DNA from: Excoecaria cochinchinensis
Taxonomy: Eukaryota; Streptophyta; Magnoliopsida; Malpighiales; Euphorbiaceae
Assembly: GCA_947683425.1 (NCBI GenBank)
Contig: CANTUQ010000076.1
Coordinates: forward strand, 930,001 to 994,000
Direction: 5' to 3'
Length of the DNA stretch: 64,000 nucleotides
Position numbers and translations under genes: made by a program. The notes under the pieces were generated by a model. It ran no database searches. It saw nothing but the letters and a program-made list of their open reading frames with translations, and had not been told where the DNA came from. Below are positions 11,742 through 23,216 of the stretch, piece after piece. Numbering within the stretch: position 1 is the stretch's first letter; every line of letters begins with the position of its first letter.

Positions 11742-12213
11742 AGGTGGCAGGTTTGGTTCTGTTCGAGTCGCGCTTCTGCAAGGTCGGCCACGTAGGAGTT
11801 AAAAGTTCTGTATTTTGTTCAACTTTCGTATTTCAGCTTTTGTAATTCTGTAGTATTGTATATGTAATTAATTATGTTTTGATCTTGAGTTTTCTTTTGG
11901 GAATGTAATAGTTAGTATGTTTTATGTTTAGTTATTCCTTTGTTTTATTATTTCGTTTATGCTTCCGTTGAATGGTTATATGTATGCTTCTGTGTATGCT
12001 TTTGTTTAGTGCCTGCATGTGCGTGAGTTATTGCATGTTCAGTCTGTATAGCAAGGTAAGTCAGGGTAAGTTTTTAATTAACCCGTATTTCTGTATGTAT
12101 GTTATGTATGAATGCATGCTTCCGTATTGTGCATGTGTATATCTGTATATGTGAGCATCGTGTAGCGCGTCCGTCGGCGTCCTTCCAACGGGGACGGCGA
12201 TGGGGGTGTTACA

Positions 12214-12218
12214 GTCTA
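12214..12218. repeat. Target site duplication of Tek-B, right copy (GTCTA)
   Basis: Second copy of the five bases found at 8052-8056. Confidence 0.95.
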
Positions 12219-14071
12219 TTTTGGGCAACAATGAGGTTTCTTGGAGTCGCCACCCAATAGAACATTGGGAAGGGTCGTCTAGCCTCAGCGAGCCTAAGAC
12301 GATGCATACATATCCATCTTGAGCTAGCCAGAAAGATCTTGGAGGCCACTGCCTCTACCCACTGGAGCCTAGGATTGTAAATTGAAGTCTTTTGGTGATA
12401 CTCAAGAGGTGTCTTGGAAGTCCTAGACCTCTCGCCTCATTGAGCCCCAAAGACCAGAGTTAGTTCGGGACTTCTCATTTATTTATACCTTGATTAATAT
12501 TATAATTAAGTTTTTGAATTCATTGTTTCACCAACTTTCCACACGATACGATTAATTTCAAGCGCAATCATTCATGTCAAAATCAATAAATAAAACATTT
12601 TTAAAATAAATCCCCACAAATCAAATTACAATAAAACTAGGGGCGGAATACAACCCCCATTGTAAAAACAACATACAGATCATACAGAAATCGGGATATT
12701 CATTGGAGGGAGGACATTGGTCCTGCCATGCATATTTGTTACAAACTGGTTTTTTAAAAGGTGTCAATTTTGTTGGTTAAAAAAAATAGGACATTGGTCC
12801 ACAACTTTTTGAGAAAACTCCAAATTAATTACTATAAAATATTTGGCCCTTTTCACTTTAAGGACATTGAAATAATATTAATATTAACATGAATAAAAAG
12901 TAAGGGTGAAGAAAGAACCCGTATAGAAATCCTCAGATTGGCTCGGTCCTCATCATTTACAACTCCAATTCCAAATGGTCAGAAAATAACTCATAGGAAT
13001 AAATATGTCAGTATCAAAATTGATGAATAAAACAAAGAAAAGAAAATAATAGGAAACTTTAAAAGAAATAAGTTAAAAGATAAAAAAAGGAAAAATGAAA
13101 ACGATTAACATAAGTTAATTAAATCACACAAGTGCTAATCCATAATGTTTACCCTCGGATTTTACCTTTTTGGGTGAATATCAGATGATTTCGGTCCCTG
13201 CACGCTCCACAAGGATAAAAAAACAGATCAAAGTAAGAAAACTTTCCCTTCTTCAAAATTTAATAGCGATCGAATGTTTGAATTAACAGTATTGATGGAA
13301 ACGAATGAATTTCGTTACCTCAAATTGGCTTAATTCACAAGAAGAATTTGAGTAAATCAATTAATTGGAAGAATCTTTGTCAAATAAATTTCTAAAAATA
13401 GAGATTTTATAGCTTTTTGGTAAATTGCTCACAAACAACCTTTCTAAAAAATTCAATCTCTCAAAAAAATGGTTAATTTCTTCCACAAAAAATTTATCAA
13501 ATTTTCTACCCCCTAAAAATGAATTTTACCTCTCAATTTATAGAATTTTTAGAGATAAAATCAGATAAGCATCAATTTTGAGTTTGAATTTTAAAAGGAG
13601 TCTTTAAAAATCAATTTTTTTAACCAAAACTTATCCTATTTGAAAATTTGAGATAAAATTTTATCAAATCCAGCGATAATTGATCAGATCCACTACCGAC
13701 GGGCGTCCTTACTAAGGGCACGCGTGGAAATTCGGATACAGACGGGCTGTAATGCAAACTAGGGACGGGCGTCCCTACTGAGACATGTGTCCGTCCCTAG
13801 CTATAGACTGGCCATCCGTACTATGCATAGAGATAGGGATCACCCCAAGTAGGGACTTGCGTCCCTACTTCAGACGGCCATCCCGTCTGTGGAGCAAAAC
13901 TTCCAATTTCAAGCAAAATTTTCCAAAACCTCACGTTATAGAGAAAGTATTTTAATCCTTGTGAAACTGAAAGAAGAAAACCTCCGAATTCCATCCATTT
14001 AACTGAAAAACAACATAGATCTCTTCATTGGGTAACTCTGACCTGGACTGCCTTAAGACCCGGTGTCTACA

Positions 14072-14090
14072 GTTGCCCCCAATTTTTGGG
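14072..14090 (-). other. Tat-1 polypurine tract
   Basis: The minus strand reads AAAAATTGGGGGCAAC directly before the LTR start TGTAGACACC. Tat-3 has the same tract at 57633-57650 on the plus strand. Confidence 0.85.
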
Positions 14091-14224
14091 AAACTAGTAC
14101 ACTAGTGTCTAGATGAGCCAAAATTCAGTGAAGAAAGGAAAGAAATGCATACCTGTGGCAGTCCTTACCTTTTTGTCGTGGTAGTAGCGAGGCGTCAAGT
14201 CAATCCAGACTTACAAAACGCGAG

Positions 14225-14466
14225 GATTGCTCTCCTGAACTGCACCGAGTCTGTTCCAGACTTACAAAGTGCAGATGGTGATGCGCCGAGTCTGCTCTAG
14301 ACTTACAAAATGCAAGGATTGCTCTCCTAAACTGCACCGAGTTTGCTCCAACTTACAAAGTGCAGATTGCTCTCCTGAGCTGCACCGAGTTTGCTCCAAC
14401 TTACAAAGTGCGGATTGCTCTCCTGAGCTGCACCGAGTTTGCTCCAACTTACAAAGTGCGGATTAA
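14225..14466. repeat. 48-bp tandem repeat in Tat-1 3' region
   Basis: At least three clean units begin at 14341, 14389 and 14437, a period of 48 bases; two more diverged units precede them from about 14225. Each contains GTTTGCTCCAACTTACAAAG. Because 48 is a multiple of three, small frames run through on both strands; they are not genes. Related units occur in Tat-3 at 57404-57540. Confidence 0.9.
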
Positions 14467-15021
14467 TCTATCGCGTGTGCCCCGCTGTCCTCGTCTAGGC
14501 TTGCGCAGTGGCTAATCTGTCCTGCTAGCCTCGTCTCAGCCTGCACGATATTTGATTTATATCGCTAGTCCTATTTAGGCTTGCGAACTTTCCTTGCTAA
14601 CCCCCATTCAATCTGCAAGGTATGATTCTGATCTGTTGACTCTCATCTAATATTGGATGTGATAATATTTGATCGGTTTATTCCTCCTTTCGACTGTTGG
14701 TCATTTTCGAATTGATGTAACCATGTGCCTGTATTATAAGAGATTCTTGTTAATTCTCATACCAATTCAACTTGATTGGTAGATTTATGAACATTTTTAT
14801 GTCTCTCTTTATTATTTATCATCCTATTTTCCATATGATCAATTGTCTCTTTTTTTCTCTCTCTTTTCTTTTAAGAAATTTAAATCATGAAGAGATAACA
14901 TGCAAATTTAACAGGTTAATCCATAAATGTTTTTCCACTAAAAGGTTAAATTTTGTACAATATACAAATGTGATTACAACAAAAAGTATAAACACAAAGC
15001 CAGAAGAACTCCCTGAACAAT
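14467..15021 (-). other. Tat-1 3' noncoding spacer
   Basis: It starts with three or four degenerate, longer repeats built on CTCGTCTAGGCTTGCG and then becomes AT-rich. No gene is supported. Confidence 0.6.
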
Positions 15022-17073
15022 CTACAATGGCGCATAATCTGAGAGCTCCTCTGGATCATCATCATCATCATCTGATATATGAACCGGCTGGCCTCGTGAT
15101 AAAGAAGCAGATGGTCCCGCATCTGGAGCAAATGGCTGCCTGGGAGGGGCTGATGGTCCAGCCTGATGAGCAGTCGAGGCTCTGGCCTGTCGCTGGTATC
15201 TGGGAGGTACCGCCACTGGTACTGATAACGGCTATGCTCTCGCTGGGTCCTACTGCTGGAACTGGACCTGTGCATATCCATCAAGGAAAGGCTGTGAGCA
15301 TACCGTCATGAACTGCAGCATGTCAGTGACGACCCCCCTAACTCTTTGAAAGTGCCGGCTAGGCGGAGGGTCTGATCTGTAGAGGTAGTCCCCATACTCT
15401 TCAGCCTATCCTCTGTATGCTCTCTAAACTCTCGCATGGACTGGGAAATGGGAGGTATGGCACCCTCTAGGACCTGGATCCTGAATCTGAGAGCCTCAAC
15501 TGACTCATCCACCATCTGTACAGATGCATCTATCCTTTGGGCCGCCTCATCCTAGGAGGCCCCATCTCCTGCCTCAGCTGACCCACAAGTCTCTCCTGCT
15601 CCTGTCTCAAATGGTCAATAAGCCTCCCCTGCTCCTGGTTAATACCCTGCTGCTGATCTAGCTGCTCTAAAATGACTCTATCTCGCTCCCCGAGCTGCCC
15701 GAGAAGGGCCCTGTCTCTCTTCTCCTGTTTGTGCTCAAAGGAGGCGAACATAGAAGTCAAAATTGCAGAAAAATCTGGCTGTACCGGGTGCATCGGTGGT
15801 GTCAATGGAGGGGGAGCTGACTCTGGTGCCTGCTCTGGAGGTGGAGCTATGGAAGTAGATGCCCCCGGGTCCCCTGCTCTAGCATATGGACTGAATCTCT
15901 CAGGTGCCCGGGGAACTGTCCGATGTACTCTTGATGGCGGAGGCGGAGTAGGACTTTGTACTCTTTGTGCTGGAGGAGTAGCAAATAGCTCATCCATGGT
16001 GAACTCAATCCCCATGTCAGGAGGTGTATACGGATGCTACTCCTCGTGCTGTGGCTGCGGAGGCTAACCCTCCTGGTGCTCTGGATGTCGTGGAGGCTGG
16101 TCCTCCTGGTGCTGTGGGTGCCAGGGAGGCTCCTGCTCCATCTGAGGCTGCTCTATCTGAGGCTGATCCTGAGGCTGCTCCTCTACCGGCTCTAGCGAGG
16201 GCAGGCTAAACGCACGTCTTGTCTCATGAATGGTGCGAAGTCTGTACGCCTCGGCCTGACCTGGTATCGGCAGTATCATAGCTATCGTAATAGCTGTCGG
16301 GGCATCCACATAAATGCTCTCATCCAAGGCAGGCCCCAGGATGTCTGGACGAATACCCAAACTCAGGAGTAGTCTAGTAATGACTCCGCCAACATACACT
16401 ACAGGGGCTGCCCCCCTAGATACTCTCACCATGTTAACCAAAATCTCGTGGCTGATGTTAAGCCGCTGGCCTGCCACCATGGCCCATAAACTCCAAATCT
16501 CAACAGTGTTGAGGGACCCTGGGTTGCCAGCTCGTCCCAAATAGGAGCTGGATAAAACCCTGTGAACATATCGAAGGGCCTGTGATGAGAGCACTGTGCT
16601 CTTTGCCGTATCATGATCATACGGCACTCCCGGTAATGCAATAACCGCCCAATGGTGGCGTCTGACTGCTCTATGGGGCACTATAACATCCTGTCCGAAT
16701 GGAAGTCCCATAGCCTCTGTAAATCGCTGTCAGGTAATGCTGTAATAGTGCCGCTCAATCCAAAATGGATAACACCCTCCTCTGTGTCGGATCTCTGATA
16801 CCCCCCGTACTGTAACGTAGCAAGAAACTGCCGAACTATCTCTGGATGAGTCTGGAAAGCAGGCGTCAGAAACTCAGTCCACCCCGCACCTGCTATCAGA
16901 ATATCGACCTCGTCGGCCATTCCGAGAGCCTCAATGATCGGCCTGGAAATAAAATGGCTAGCTCGGAACTGCACCTGAGCCAGCACTGCATACCTCTGTC
17001 TGGCCTCGGTGCTCATCCAATCCGGGGCCTGAGGCTCAGGTTGATCGCACGGAGCATGTCGTCGCGGTGGCAT
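15022..17073 (-). pseudogene. Tat-1 sense extra ORF (Athila-ORF1/plant-transposon-protein-like), broken
   Basis: Starting at the ATG at 17073, it encodes an N-terminal globular domain (FxxRPIIEAL, then VIHFGLSGTITALP) continuing after a frameshift near 16720 into a block with WAMVAGQRLNISHEIL and VVYVGGVITRLLLSLG. A Gln/Pro/Glu-rich linker (16250-16064), a Pro-rich region, a coiled coil (about 15770-15560, many Gln, Glu, Arg) and an acidic end with six Asp at 15022-15090 follow. TAG stops lie at 16064-16066 and 16037-16039, and further shifts near 15540 and 15310. The domain resembles that of Athila-type extra ORFs and of Ath-1 at 29259-30402. Role unknown; in Tat elements such ORFs lie between pol and the 3' LTR. 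The order of domains is sure, the function is not. Confidence 0.75.
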
Positions 17074-17074
17074 G

Positions 17075-17737
17075 CTGAAAATAAAGTAAACAATTAGTTT
17101 GGTATCATGATCATAAACGGACTTTACTCAGAAAATAACAAAAATTTAGGCAGCATTCTGATAGGGTCGGGTCTAAATCGAAAAAATTAAAATTAAATTA
17201 AATTAATTATAAAATTTGGGCAGCACCCCGACAAGGGTGTGCCCAACCTCCTGCATAAGAAAGCAAAAAAATAGGCCTTAAGCCTCAGGCAACAATGCAA
17301 CATATTCACTCTTATTAAAAAAAAGTGGGCAGCACCCCGGCAAGGGTGTGCCTAACTTCCTGCATGAGAAAACAGAAAGAAAAAGGGACAGGCCTCAGGC
17401 ACCAGGCAACAGTGTAACATACTCATATTTGGTTTACTTTCTAATTCCTAGTATTGGTTTCAAAGTGCATGCATTCCTAAGGCCATGCCTGAATATCTAA
17501 AAACGCAATAACTAAAAATTAATTGTTCTCAAAATAGCCATATCCATGCATTTTATAACAGCATATCACTTACTCTATGTGTTAATTCTAGCGCTTAAAG
17601 CAATAAAAAAACATAACTACGGCCTTTCAAATTGTACTACAGCAATTAGCCTAATTATACTAATCCAACAATAAAATTAAATTAAATTACTCACCATAAA
17701 ATAAAATAAATAATAAAACTAGAAGAATTTTACTAAC
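17075..17737 (-). other. Predicted leader intron of the sense extra ORF
   Basis: On the minus strand a donor CAG|GTTAGT begins the intron at 17737, and a pyrimidine-rich acceptor TTTTCAG|C ends it at 17075, two bases before the ATG. Length is 663 bases and it is AT-rich. It contains two copies of a GGGCAGCACCCCG motif about 110 bases apart (near 17220 and 17330). Ath-1 has a matching leader intron at 30510-31212 before its related ORF. Confidence 0.65.
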
Positions 17738-17869
17738 CTGGAAGTTGAGAATCAATGAAGAAGAAAGGACAAAACAGTGGTGCAAAAGAACCAACCGAAA
17801 AAGCAAAAATGATAAAATGTAACTGAATAAGGAGGGAAGAGCGTCGGTGTGAAGAAAAGAGGAGAAAAC

Positions 17870-18106
17870 GATCGTCCGTCGGTACCAGCGTCCTTATATA
17901 GAATTCACGTACTGACGGGCTTTACATTTATAGAGTTACCGACGGGCATGCCGTCTGTCTCTCCGGATTCTGCATTTAACCCTCATTAATTACCTAATTA
18001 ATGCGCGTGATATGCACGATGCAAAGACTGCCTGGTGGACAATTACCGACGGGAATGCCGTCTGAGTGAGGGACGGGTTAGCCGTCGGTAGGTCAAATCT
18101 ATAAAA
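17870..18106. promoter_or_regulatory. Divergent promoter between the two Tat-1 extra ORFs
   Basis: A minus-strand TATA box (TATATAA) lies at 17894-17900, facing the sense ORF. A plus-strand TATA box (TATAAAA) lies at 18100-18106, facing the antisense ORF. Between them are three dyads, GACGG..CCGTC, at 17941-17955, 18048-18062 and 18072-18086, the same core as in the LTR promoters of this family. Each TATA box is followed by a pyrimidine-rich leader without an upstream ATG on the sense side. The promoter function is inferred from layout. Confidence 0.6.
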
Positions 18107-18254
18107 TTCAGCATTTTCTTGGATTTCGTGCCTTTTCTCTCATTTCAGCTTCATAATAGGCTCTTTTCTCCAGTTTTTTCCTTTTTTCTTCTTTATTTCC
18201 TTTAGTGACTTCAGCTTTAGCTACTGAGGAATGAATTCTCCTTTTCTTTCCAAG

Positions 18255-19314
18255 ATGCACCGTATCTTAGACGATATTCAAACTTGGGAAAACAACACTC
18301 TTGCCCCCCTTTCTGGACTGAAATTTTTATGAAGAATCAAAATAGACTACAACCTCCTTCTGGCTGCGACCCACTTCTGGGACCCTCGCTTTCACATTTT
18401 TAGGTTCACTTACCATAAAATGTGCCCCTGCCTGAGGAACTTGTTGCTATTGTCGGGAGCTGGTATCCTCCTAGTGCTTTACCCTGCGTTCCTCGCTGTG
18501 GTTTGATTCAAACTCGTGATATTGCTCTGTCCTTAAGTATAGCTCCTTCTAACGCTGCTCGTCTAGTTCCTCAGGGCCCTGCATTTGCCTTAGAACCTCT
18601 GATCGAAGTACTGGATGAATTCTCCCACATTCCTTCATACAAGGTAAGTATCATCTTTCTTTTCTTCCTAATGAAGTATCTAGTGGTGACTTCAGAGGAG
18701 CTGCTTGGAGACCCTCGTCTGTTTGGGATTTTGGACGATTTTCACCATGGGCTGACCCCTTTTCCACTTATTCTGGCCGAGACTATCTTGGGTTTGGACT
18801 CTGGTCGCGCGTCCCTTGTGGATTTTCGCACTAGCTTTTCTTAGCGGGAAGTGCGTCCTTTCGGATTTTCACACAACCCTATGCCTAATTTTTGCCTGAA
18901 GTAAATCCCACTCACTCTAGCGGCTTTTCTTTGCCTTTTATTTTATTTTCTTTTGCTTTTATTTTTCCTTGTTTCTTCTTCCAGATTTAGTTGCAAGAGA
19001 AATTCAAACTGCTGTCAGAGCCACCTCCAAGGGTCATTAGTCAGTATTCTGCGAAGCATTTTCTTCCTCGCCGGCATTTGTACCTACTTGAGACCCCTGA
19101 CGAAGGCATTATCAGATTCAGTGAGATATCAGATGAGGATATTAGCTTCATGCATGCTTGGCTTTCCTTATCCAGTGCAGTTATTGATGGGTCTTTAGGA
19201 TGCGTTCCCCTATGCGGGCTTCGTGAGGCAACCTTTTACATCACGGCCCGCTGCTCTCTTCAACTCGGGATGACTCAGCATGTGGTGAGACTCCCTCTAT
19301 CCTTTCTAGGTTGA
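18255..19314 (+). pseudogene. Tat-1 antisense extra ORF (plant-mobile-domain-like), broken
   Basis: Reading plus from the ATG at 18255, the product starts MHRILDDIQTWEN and matches the Tat-4 copy at 59757. Conserved parts are LLLAAxHFWDPxFHxFRFTY, PEExxAIxGxWYPPSALPC, RCGLIxTRDIALxLSI, and after an intron-like gap (about 18845-18985, ending CTTCCAG) SEPPxxxISQYSxxHFLPR and FYITAR. It resembles the plant mobile domain found in Tat elements and some host proteins. A TGA at about 18330 and a one-base loss near 18430 (four C instead of five) break it. It runs against the direction of the element, a known arrangement for Tat extra ORFs. Function unknown. Confidence 0.72.
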
Positions 19315-19884
19315 GTCCTTTCTGTGGCTTTTACTTCCCGCTATCATGAGCTCTGGAGTCAACTTCCACTGTAAACTATCATACCTCCCTTCGGAAACCA
19401 CCCTGTCACTTTCACCAGCGCGTACAAGAGGTGGATACTTAGCTCGTCATCTGATAACCGAACACGGCGACTGAGGCATTTGGCTAGCGAGGGTAGTAGT
19501 AGGGCATAGTTTAGTTTTACATGCATTTTGAGCAATATGTTTCTTTTTAAAGCAGAATTGGACAATGATATAAATGAATAAGTCAAGTCTTATTTTATTT
19601 CACAAAATTGTGTACATTTCAGTACGATTTCAAAATACATGATCATTTTTTACACTAATTCAATTATGCAAGACTACATTCATTTATGGAATCAAATCCT
19701 GATAGCATCAAACTCCTGTCTCCAATCAGCCCTCTCGGGTTTTCATGATTGGATATTTTCTCTCAAGCCTCTAAATTTTGCCCAGGATGCCTTTTTTCGG
19801 TTTTCACCTTGACGATAGCAAGGCCACCTTTTTTCGATTTTCGACCCGCGGGGCTTTCATTCTCTTCTTTTGATTTTGTAGCCT
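19315..19884. other. Tat-1 spacer between integrase and antisense ORF
   Basis: It lies between two convergently read genes. The segment 19640-19760 is conserved in Tat-3 (about 54655-54790, opposite strand) and in Tat-4 (about 61160-61320). The conserved words on the plus strand are CAAACTCCTGTCTCCAATCA and CCCTCTCGGGTTTTC. No gene is supported. Confidence 0.6.
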
Positions 19885-21049
19885 TCAGCCATGGAACCTT
19901 TTGAGTCTATCAATATTGACCGGTTCTTTGAATTCGTTGCCATCGCTATCCGACAAAATCGCAGCTCCTTTTGACAACAGCTTCTTGAGGATAAACGGAC
20001 CTTCCCACGTAGGTCTGAACTTCCCTCTAATATCCGGTGCTCCTGGTCTCATCTGTTTGAATAGCAAATCCCCCTCCTTTAATGGATGTTTCTTAACTTT
20101 CTTTCCAAAAGACCTAGCGAGCCTCTTTCGATATATCTGGTTGTGATAGTAGGCTTTTAACCTGTTCTCATCTAACATGCTCAAGCGTTGCAACCGCTGT
20201 TGCGCCCATTCGGCCTCCGGAATCTCTGCTTCCATTATCACCCTTAATGACTTAAGTTCGACCTCGACCTGCAATACTGCCTCTGTCCCATATACCAAGG
20301 AATATGGAGTGGCTCACGTTGAAGTCCTGATGGTTGTTCTGTAACCCCACAGTGCGAAAGGCAACTTTTCTGCCCAATCTTTATAATTCTGGACCATCTT
20401 AGCTAGGATCCTCTTGACATTCTTGTTGGCGGCTTCAACTGCCCCGTTGGCTTGAGGACGATACGGAGAAGACTTGTGGTGCTCGATACCATACTTCTGG
20501 ATTCGTCTCGGCCATGAACTGGACTCCGTTGTCAGATTCCACATGATGTGGAAGGCCATACCTACATATCAAGTTCTTCTCTATGAATTTCGCCATATCC
20601 CGAGCATCTACTTTCTTAAAGGACTCAACTTCTACCCACTTGGTGAAGTAGTCGATGGCGACGATGATGTATCTATGCCCATTGGAGGCTGTGGGGCGTA
20701 TCTCTCCAATAATATCAATCCCCCAAGCTATGAATGGCCAAGGTGACGTCAAATTATGCAATTCTAAAACGGGTAGGTGCCTTAAATCCGCATACTACTG
20801 GCATAACTGACACTGCTTTACATACTTCGAGCAATCATTATCCATGGTGAGCCAGAAGAATCCTTGCCTCATAATCTTCTTTACCAATGTCAGCCCGTTC
20901 ATATGGGCCCCACATACTTCGGCGTGAGTTTCCTCCATCATCCTCTTAGCCTCTTTCTCATCCAAATACCTCAACTGGATACCATCCACCTGTCGTTTGT
21001 ACAACTCTCCATTTATGCAGATGAACTGAGTAGATAGCTTGCGAATCAT
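19885..21049 (-). pseudogene. int: Tat-1 integrase
   Basis: This is the last pol domain. The zinc-binding part (21049-20795) has the His pair in HAEVCGAH and the Cys pair in CQLC. The catalytic core shows the first Asp in GIDIIGE, the second in SDNGVQF and the Glu in NGAVEAANKNVKR. The C-terminal part (20298-19885) has the LRPGAPD-like loading region and ends RLKRFHG before the stop. It would insert the DNA copy into the genome. The core is split by shifts near 20560 and 20440 and a break near 20310, so three frames are used. The Tat-4 copy at 61465-62600 is its closest relative in the window. Confidence 0.88.
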
Positions 21050-21052
21050 TCT

Positions 21053-21760
21053 CTAATCTTTCTCAGTAGCTTCCTCCGAAAACGTCACATTCTCTAGATA
21101 GTTCTTGACATCATAATACCACAGCTTCCCATCCGCTACTTCTATCTCCATGACTGATTTAGATTCAAAGATAGGTCTCTTAGAGCTAGAAATTAAAACT
21201 GGCCTCATAACCACCCCTTTGGGATTATCCCACATTGAGACTAAAGTAGCAAGTGCGTCGGCTAACTGGTTTTCATCCCTCGGAACAAAACGGAATGTAC
21301 ATACTTCAAATTGACTACTCAGGTCTCTCAAGTGCTCGATGTATGGCATCAGTCTCTCTTCTTTAACGGCCCATTCACCTCGGATTTGATTGATCACCAA
21401 GGAGGAATCACCAAACACTTCCACATTTTTCACTCCTAAGGCTATCAACGCCTCTAACCCAAAGGCACACGCTTCATACTCAGCTTCATTATTGGTAGCC
21501 TTGAACTTTAATTTATTGGCCAAAGGGAGCTTCTCATCATCGGGGGTTGTTAAAATGATCCCTACTCCTGTCCCCTTGTTGTTCACGGCTCCGTCGAAGT
21601 GCAATTGCCAACCTTGAACTCCGATGGCTGCCACTTCCTCATCTTGAAAGTTAAACTCGTACGAGTCCCCTTGAATTGGGTGTTCTGCCAGGAATTCAGC
21701 CACAGTACGCCCTTTGATAGTTTTCCGAGTAATATACTCCACATCAAATTCTTGTAGCAA
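21053..21760 (-). CDS. Tat-1 archaeal-type RNase H (second RNase H)
   Basis: An intact frame of 235 codons. The RNase H fold residues are visible in order: Asp in LHFDGAVNNKGTGVG, Glu in TNNEAEYEA, Asp in VFGDSSLVINQI and the final Asp in ENQLADALATL. It would cut the RNA strand of the RNA-DNA hybrid. A second RNase H of this type after the usual one is a diagnostic feature of the Tat/Ogre branch of Ty3/Gypsy. The N-terminal part, LLQEFDVEYITRKTIKGRTVAEFLAEHPI, is the tether joining it to the first RNase H. It overlaps the RT frame end by 17 bases in another frame, so a frameshift separates them in this copy. Confidence 0.92.
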   Translation of the reverse strand: MLQEFDVEYITRKTIKGRTVAEFLAEHPIQGDSYEFNFQDEEVAAIGVQGWQLHFDGAVNNKGTGVGIILTTPDDEKLPLANKLKFKATNNEAEYEACAFGLEALIALGVKNVEVFGDSSLVINQIRGEWAVKEERLMPYIEHLRDLSSQFEVCTFRFVPRDENQLADALATLVSMWDNPKGVVMRPVLISSSKRPIFESKSVMEIEVADGKLWYYDVKNYLENVTFSEEATEKD

Positions 21761-23216
21761 TAATAACCCGCATTAAAGATGGAGCTTCCTGTAAGTACCT
21801 CAAAGGATTCTGCTTTGTTACTGCCTGTACTCTATAGGCATGAAAGTAATGCCTTAATTTCTTAGAAGCCCAGATTACCGCAAGGCAAATCTTTTCAACT
21901 TCTGTATACTTAACCTCATAAGCCAGGAACTTCTTGCTAAGGTAGTAAACAGCAAATTCCACTCCAAATTCGTCCTCTTGGGCCATCATGGCACCTACAG
22001 AACTGTCTTTTATAGCTAAGTATAGAATCGAGGTTTTGATTGGCTGCAGCGGTCTCAACACTGGTGGATTCAACAGATACTCTCTGACAGTATCGAAGGC
22101 CTTTTGACAACTTTCGTTCCATACTACTGGCTGGTCTTTTCTGAGTAGTTTGAAGATCAGTTCACAGATTGAAGTAAGCTTGGCAATAAACCTACTGATA
22201 TATTGCAACCTACCCAAAAAACTTCTCACATCCTTTTCTTTCTGTGGTATTGGCATTTCTCTGATGGCTCTGACCTTATCCGGATCAATCTCAATACCCC
22301 TCTGGCTAGCCACATGTCCTAGGAGCTTCCCTGAGGTAACATAAAAGATACATTTCTTAGGATTTAACCGCAGATTATACTTGTTTATCCTTAAGAAGAA
22401 CTTTTCCAGAGCTTCAAAATGACCTTCTCTAGTGGCCGACTTGATCATCATATCGTCCACGTATACCTCCACTTCTTTATGGATCAGGTCATTCAAGATT
22501 TTTGTTGCCATCCTCTGATAAGTGGCTCCTGCATTTTTCAGGCCAACAGGCATTACTCGATAAGCATAGGTCCCCCACTCCGTGATGAACGCTGTCTTAA
22601 TCCAGTCAATTATTTTATTAAGAATTTGATTGTAGCCCGCATAACCATCTCCAAAGCTATACATCTCGCAAGCAGCGGCGCTGTCTATCAGCACATCTAT
22701 ATGGGGCAATGGAATGTCATCTTTTGGACAGGCCTTATTCAAGTCCCGATAATCTACGCATACCCTTACCTTGCCATTCTTTTTGGCTACAGGGACAACG
22801 TTGGCCAGCCAAGTCGGATACTACACCTCAACCAAAAATTTGGCTTTAACTTGCCGGTGAATCTCCTCCTTCACTTTATCCGCCCACTCTGGCCTAAGCC
22901 TTCTCAGCTTCTGTTTAACGGGTTTGTGGTCCAGATATGTAGGAATAGCGTGCTCTGCGACTTCCCGATCGATTCCTGGCATATCTTCGTAGGTCCAGGC
23001 AAAGACTTTTTCATATTTTTTCAATATTCTCTCAAATTTTTCTCGCTCTTCAGGAGTTATATTTGATGCTATCAAAATTTCTTTTGGATTCGCTACGGTT
23101 CCAAGATTAAATGGAGTAGCATCAGTTGAATCAATATCAAATATGGAGGGATGATGATCATGATCATGCATAGTGAAATCATCGAAAACATCACACAAGT
23201 AAGCAAAATCATTCAA
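21744..23216 (-). pseudogene. RT: Tat-1 reverse transcriptase and first RNase H
   Basis: From 23216 the product has the linker EEREKFERILKKYEKVFAW and the KQKLRRLRPEW approach to RT. A stop near 22821 is followed by the fingers and palm: PHIDVLIDSAA, GYAGYNQI, then the catalytic YVDDMMIKS at about 22460. The thumb follows, with SFLGRLQYISRF, then the first RNase H around LYLAIKDSSVGAMMAQ and FLAYEVKYTEVEK. It copies RNA into DNA in the particle. The first RNase H lacks the usual TDAS start, so its activity is doubtful, which fits the presence of the second RNase H downstream. Confidence 0.9.

Larger units (their letters stand above)
8057..12213 (+). mobile_element. Tek-B: solo Tekay-type LTR (4.16 kb)
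   Basis: It runs from TATCACACC to GGTGTTACA, with GTCTA on both sides and no internal domain, so it is a solo LTR formed by LTR-LTR recombination. The expected first bases TG are now TA. It shares with Tek-A and Tek-C a palindrome cluster (9170-9565), the AGGCATGCCT motif (10486-10495), a stem-loop array (10532-10719) and the double hairpin (11703-11741). A pyrimidine-rich block ends in a GAG|GTAAGT donor-like site near 8492, suggesting a spliced leader. Small frames in it, such as 8314-8631, show no family features and I do not call genes. Confidence 0.93.
7959..14071 (-). mobile_element. Tat-1 3' LTR, split by a solo LTR
   Basis: LTR sequence is 7959-8056 and 12219-14071. It ends in TGTCTACA at 14071 next to the polypurine tract. 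The intact partner at 27122 shows the joined sequence across the insertion. On the minus strand a TATAAAT box lies at 13536-13542. Palindromes of GACGGGCGTC type are upstream at 13695-13891, including TAGGGACG/CGTCCCTA with a GG loop at 13760-13777. The stem-loop CCCAAT/ATTGGG is at 12253-12269 in the R/U5 part. Confidence 0.9.

Noticed and set aside
14262..14466. Repetitive small proteins on both strands in the Tat-1 tandem repeat
   Set aside because: A 48-base unit without stops gives open frames automatically.
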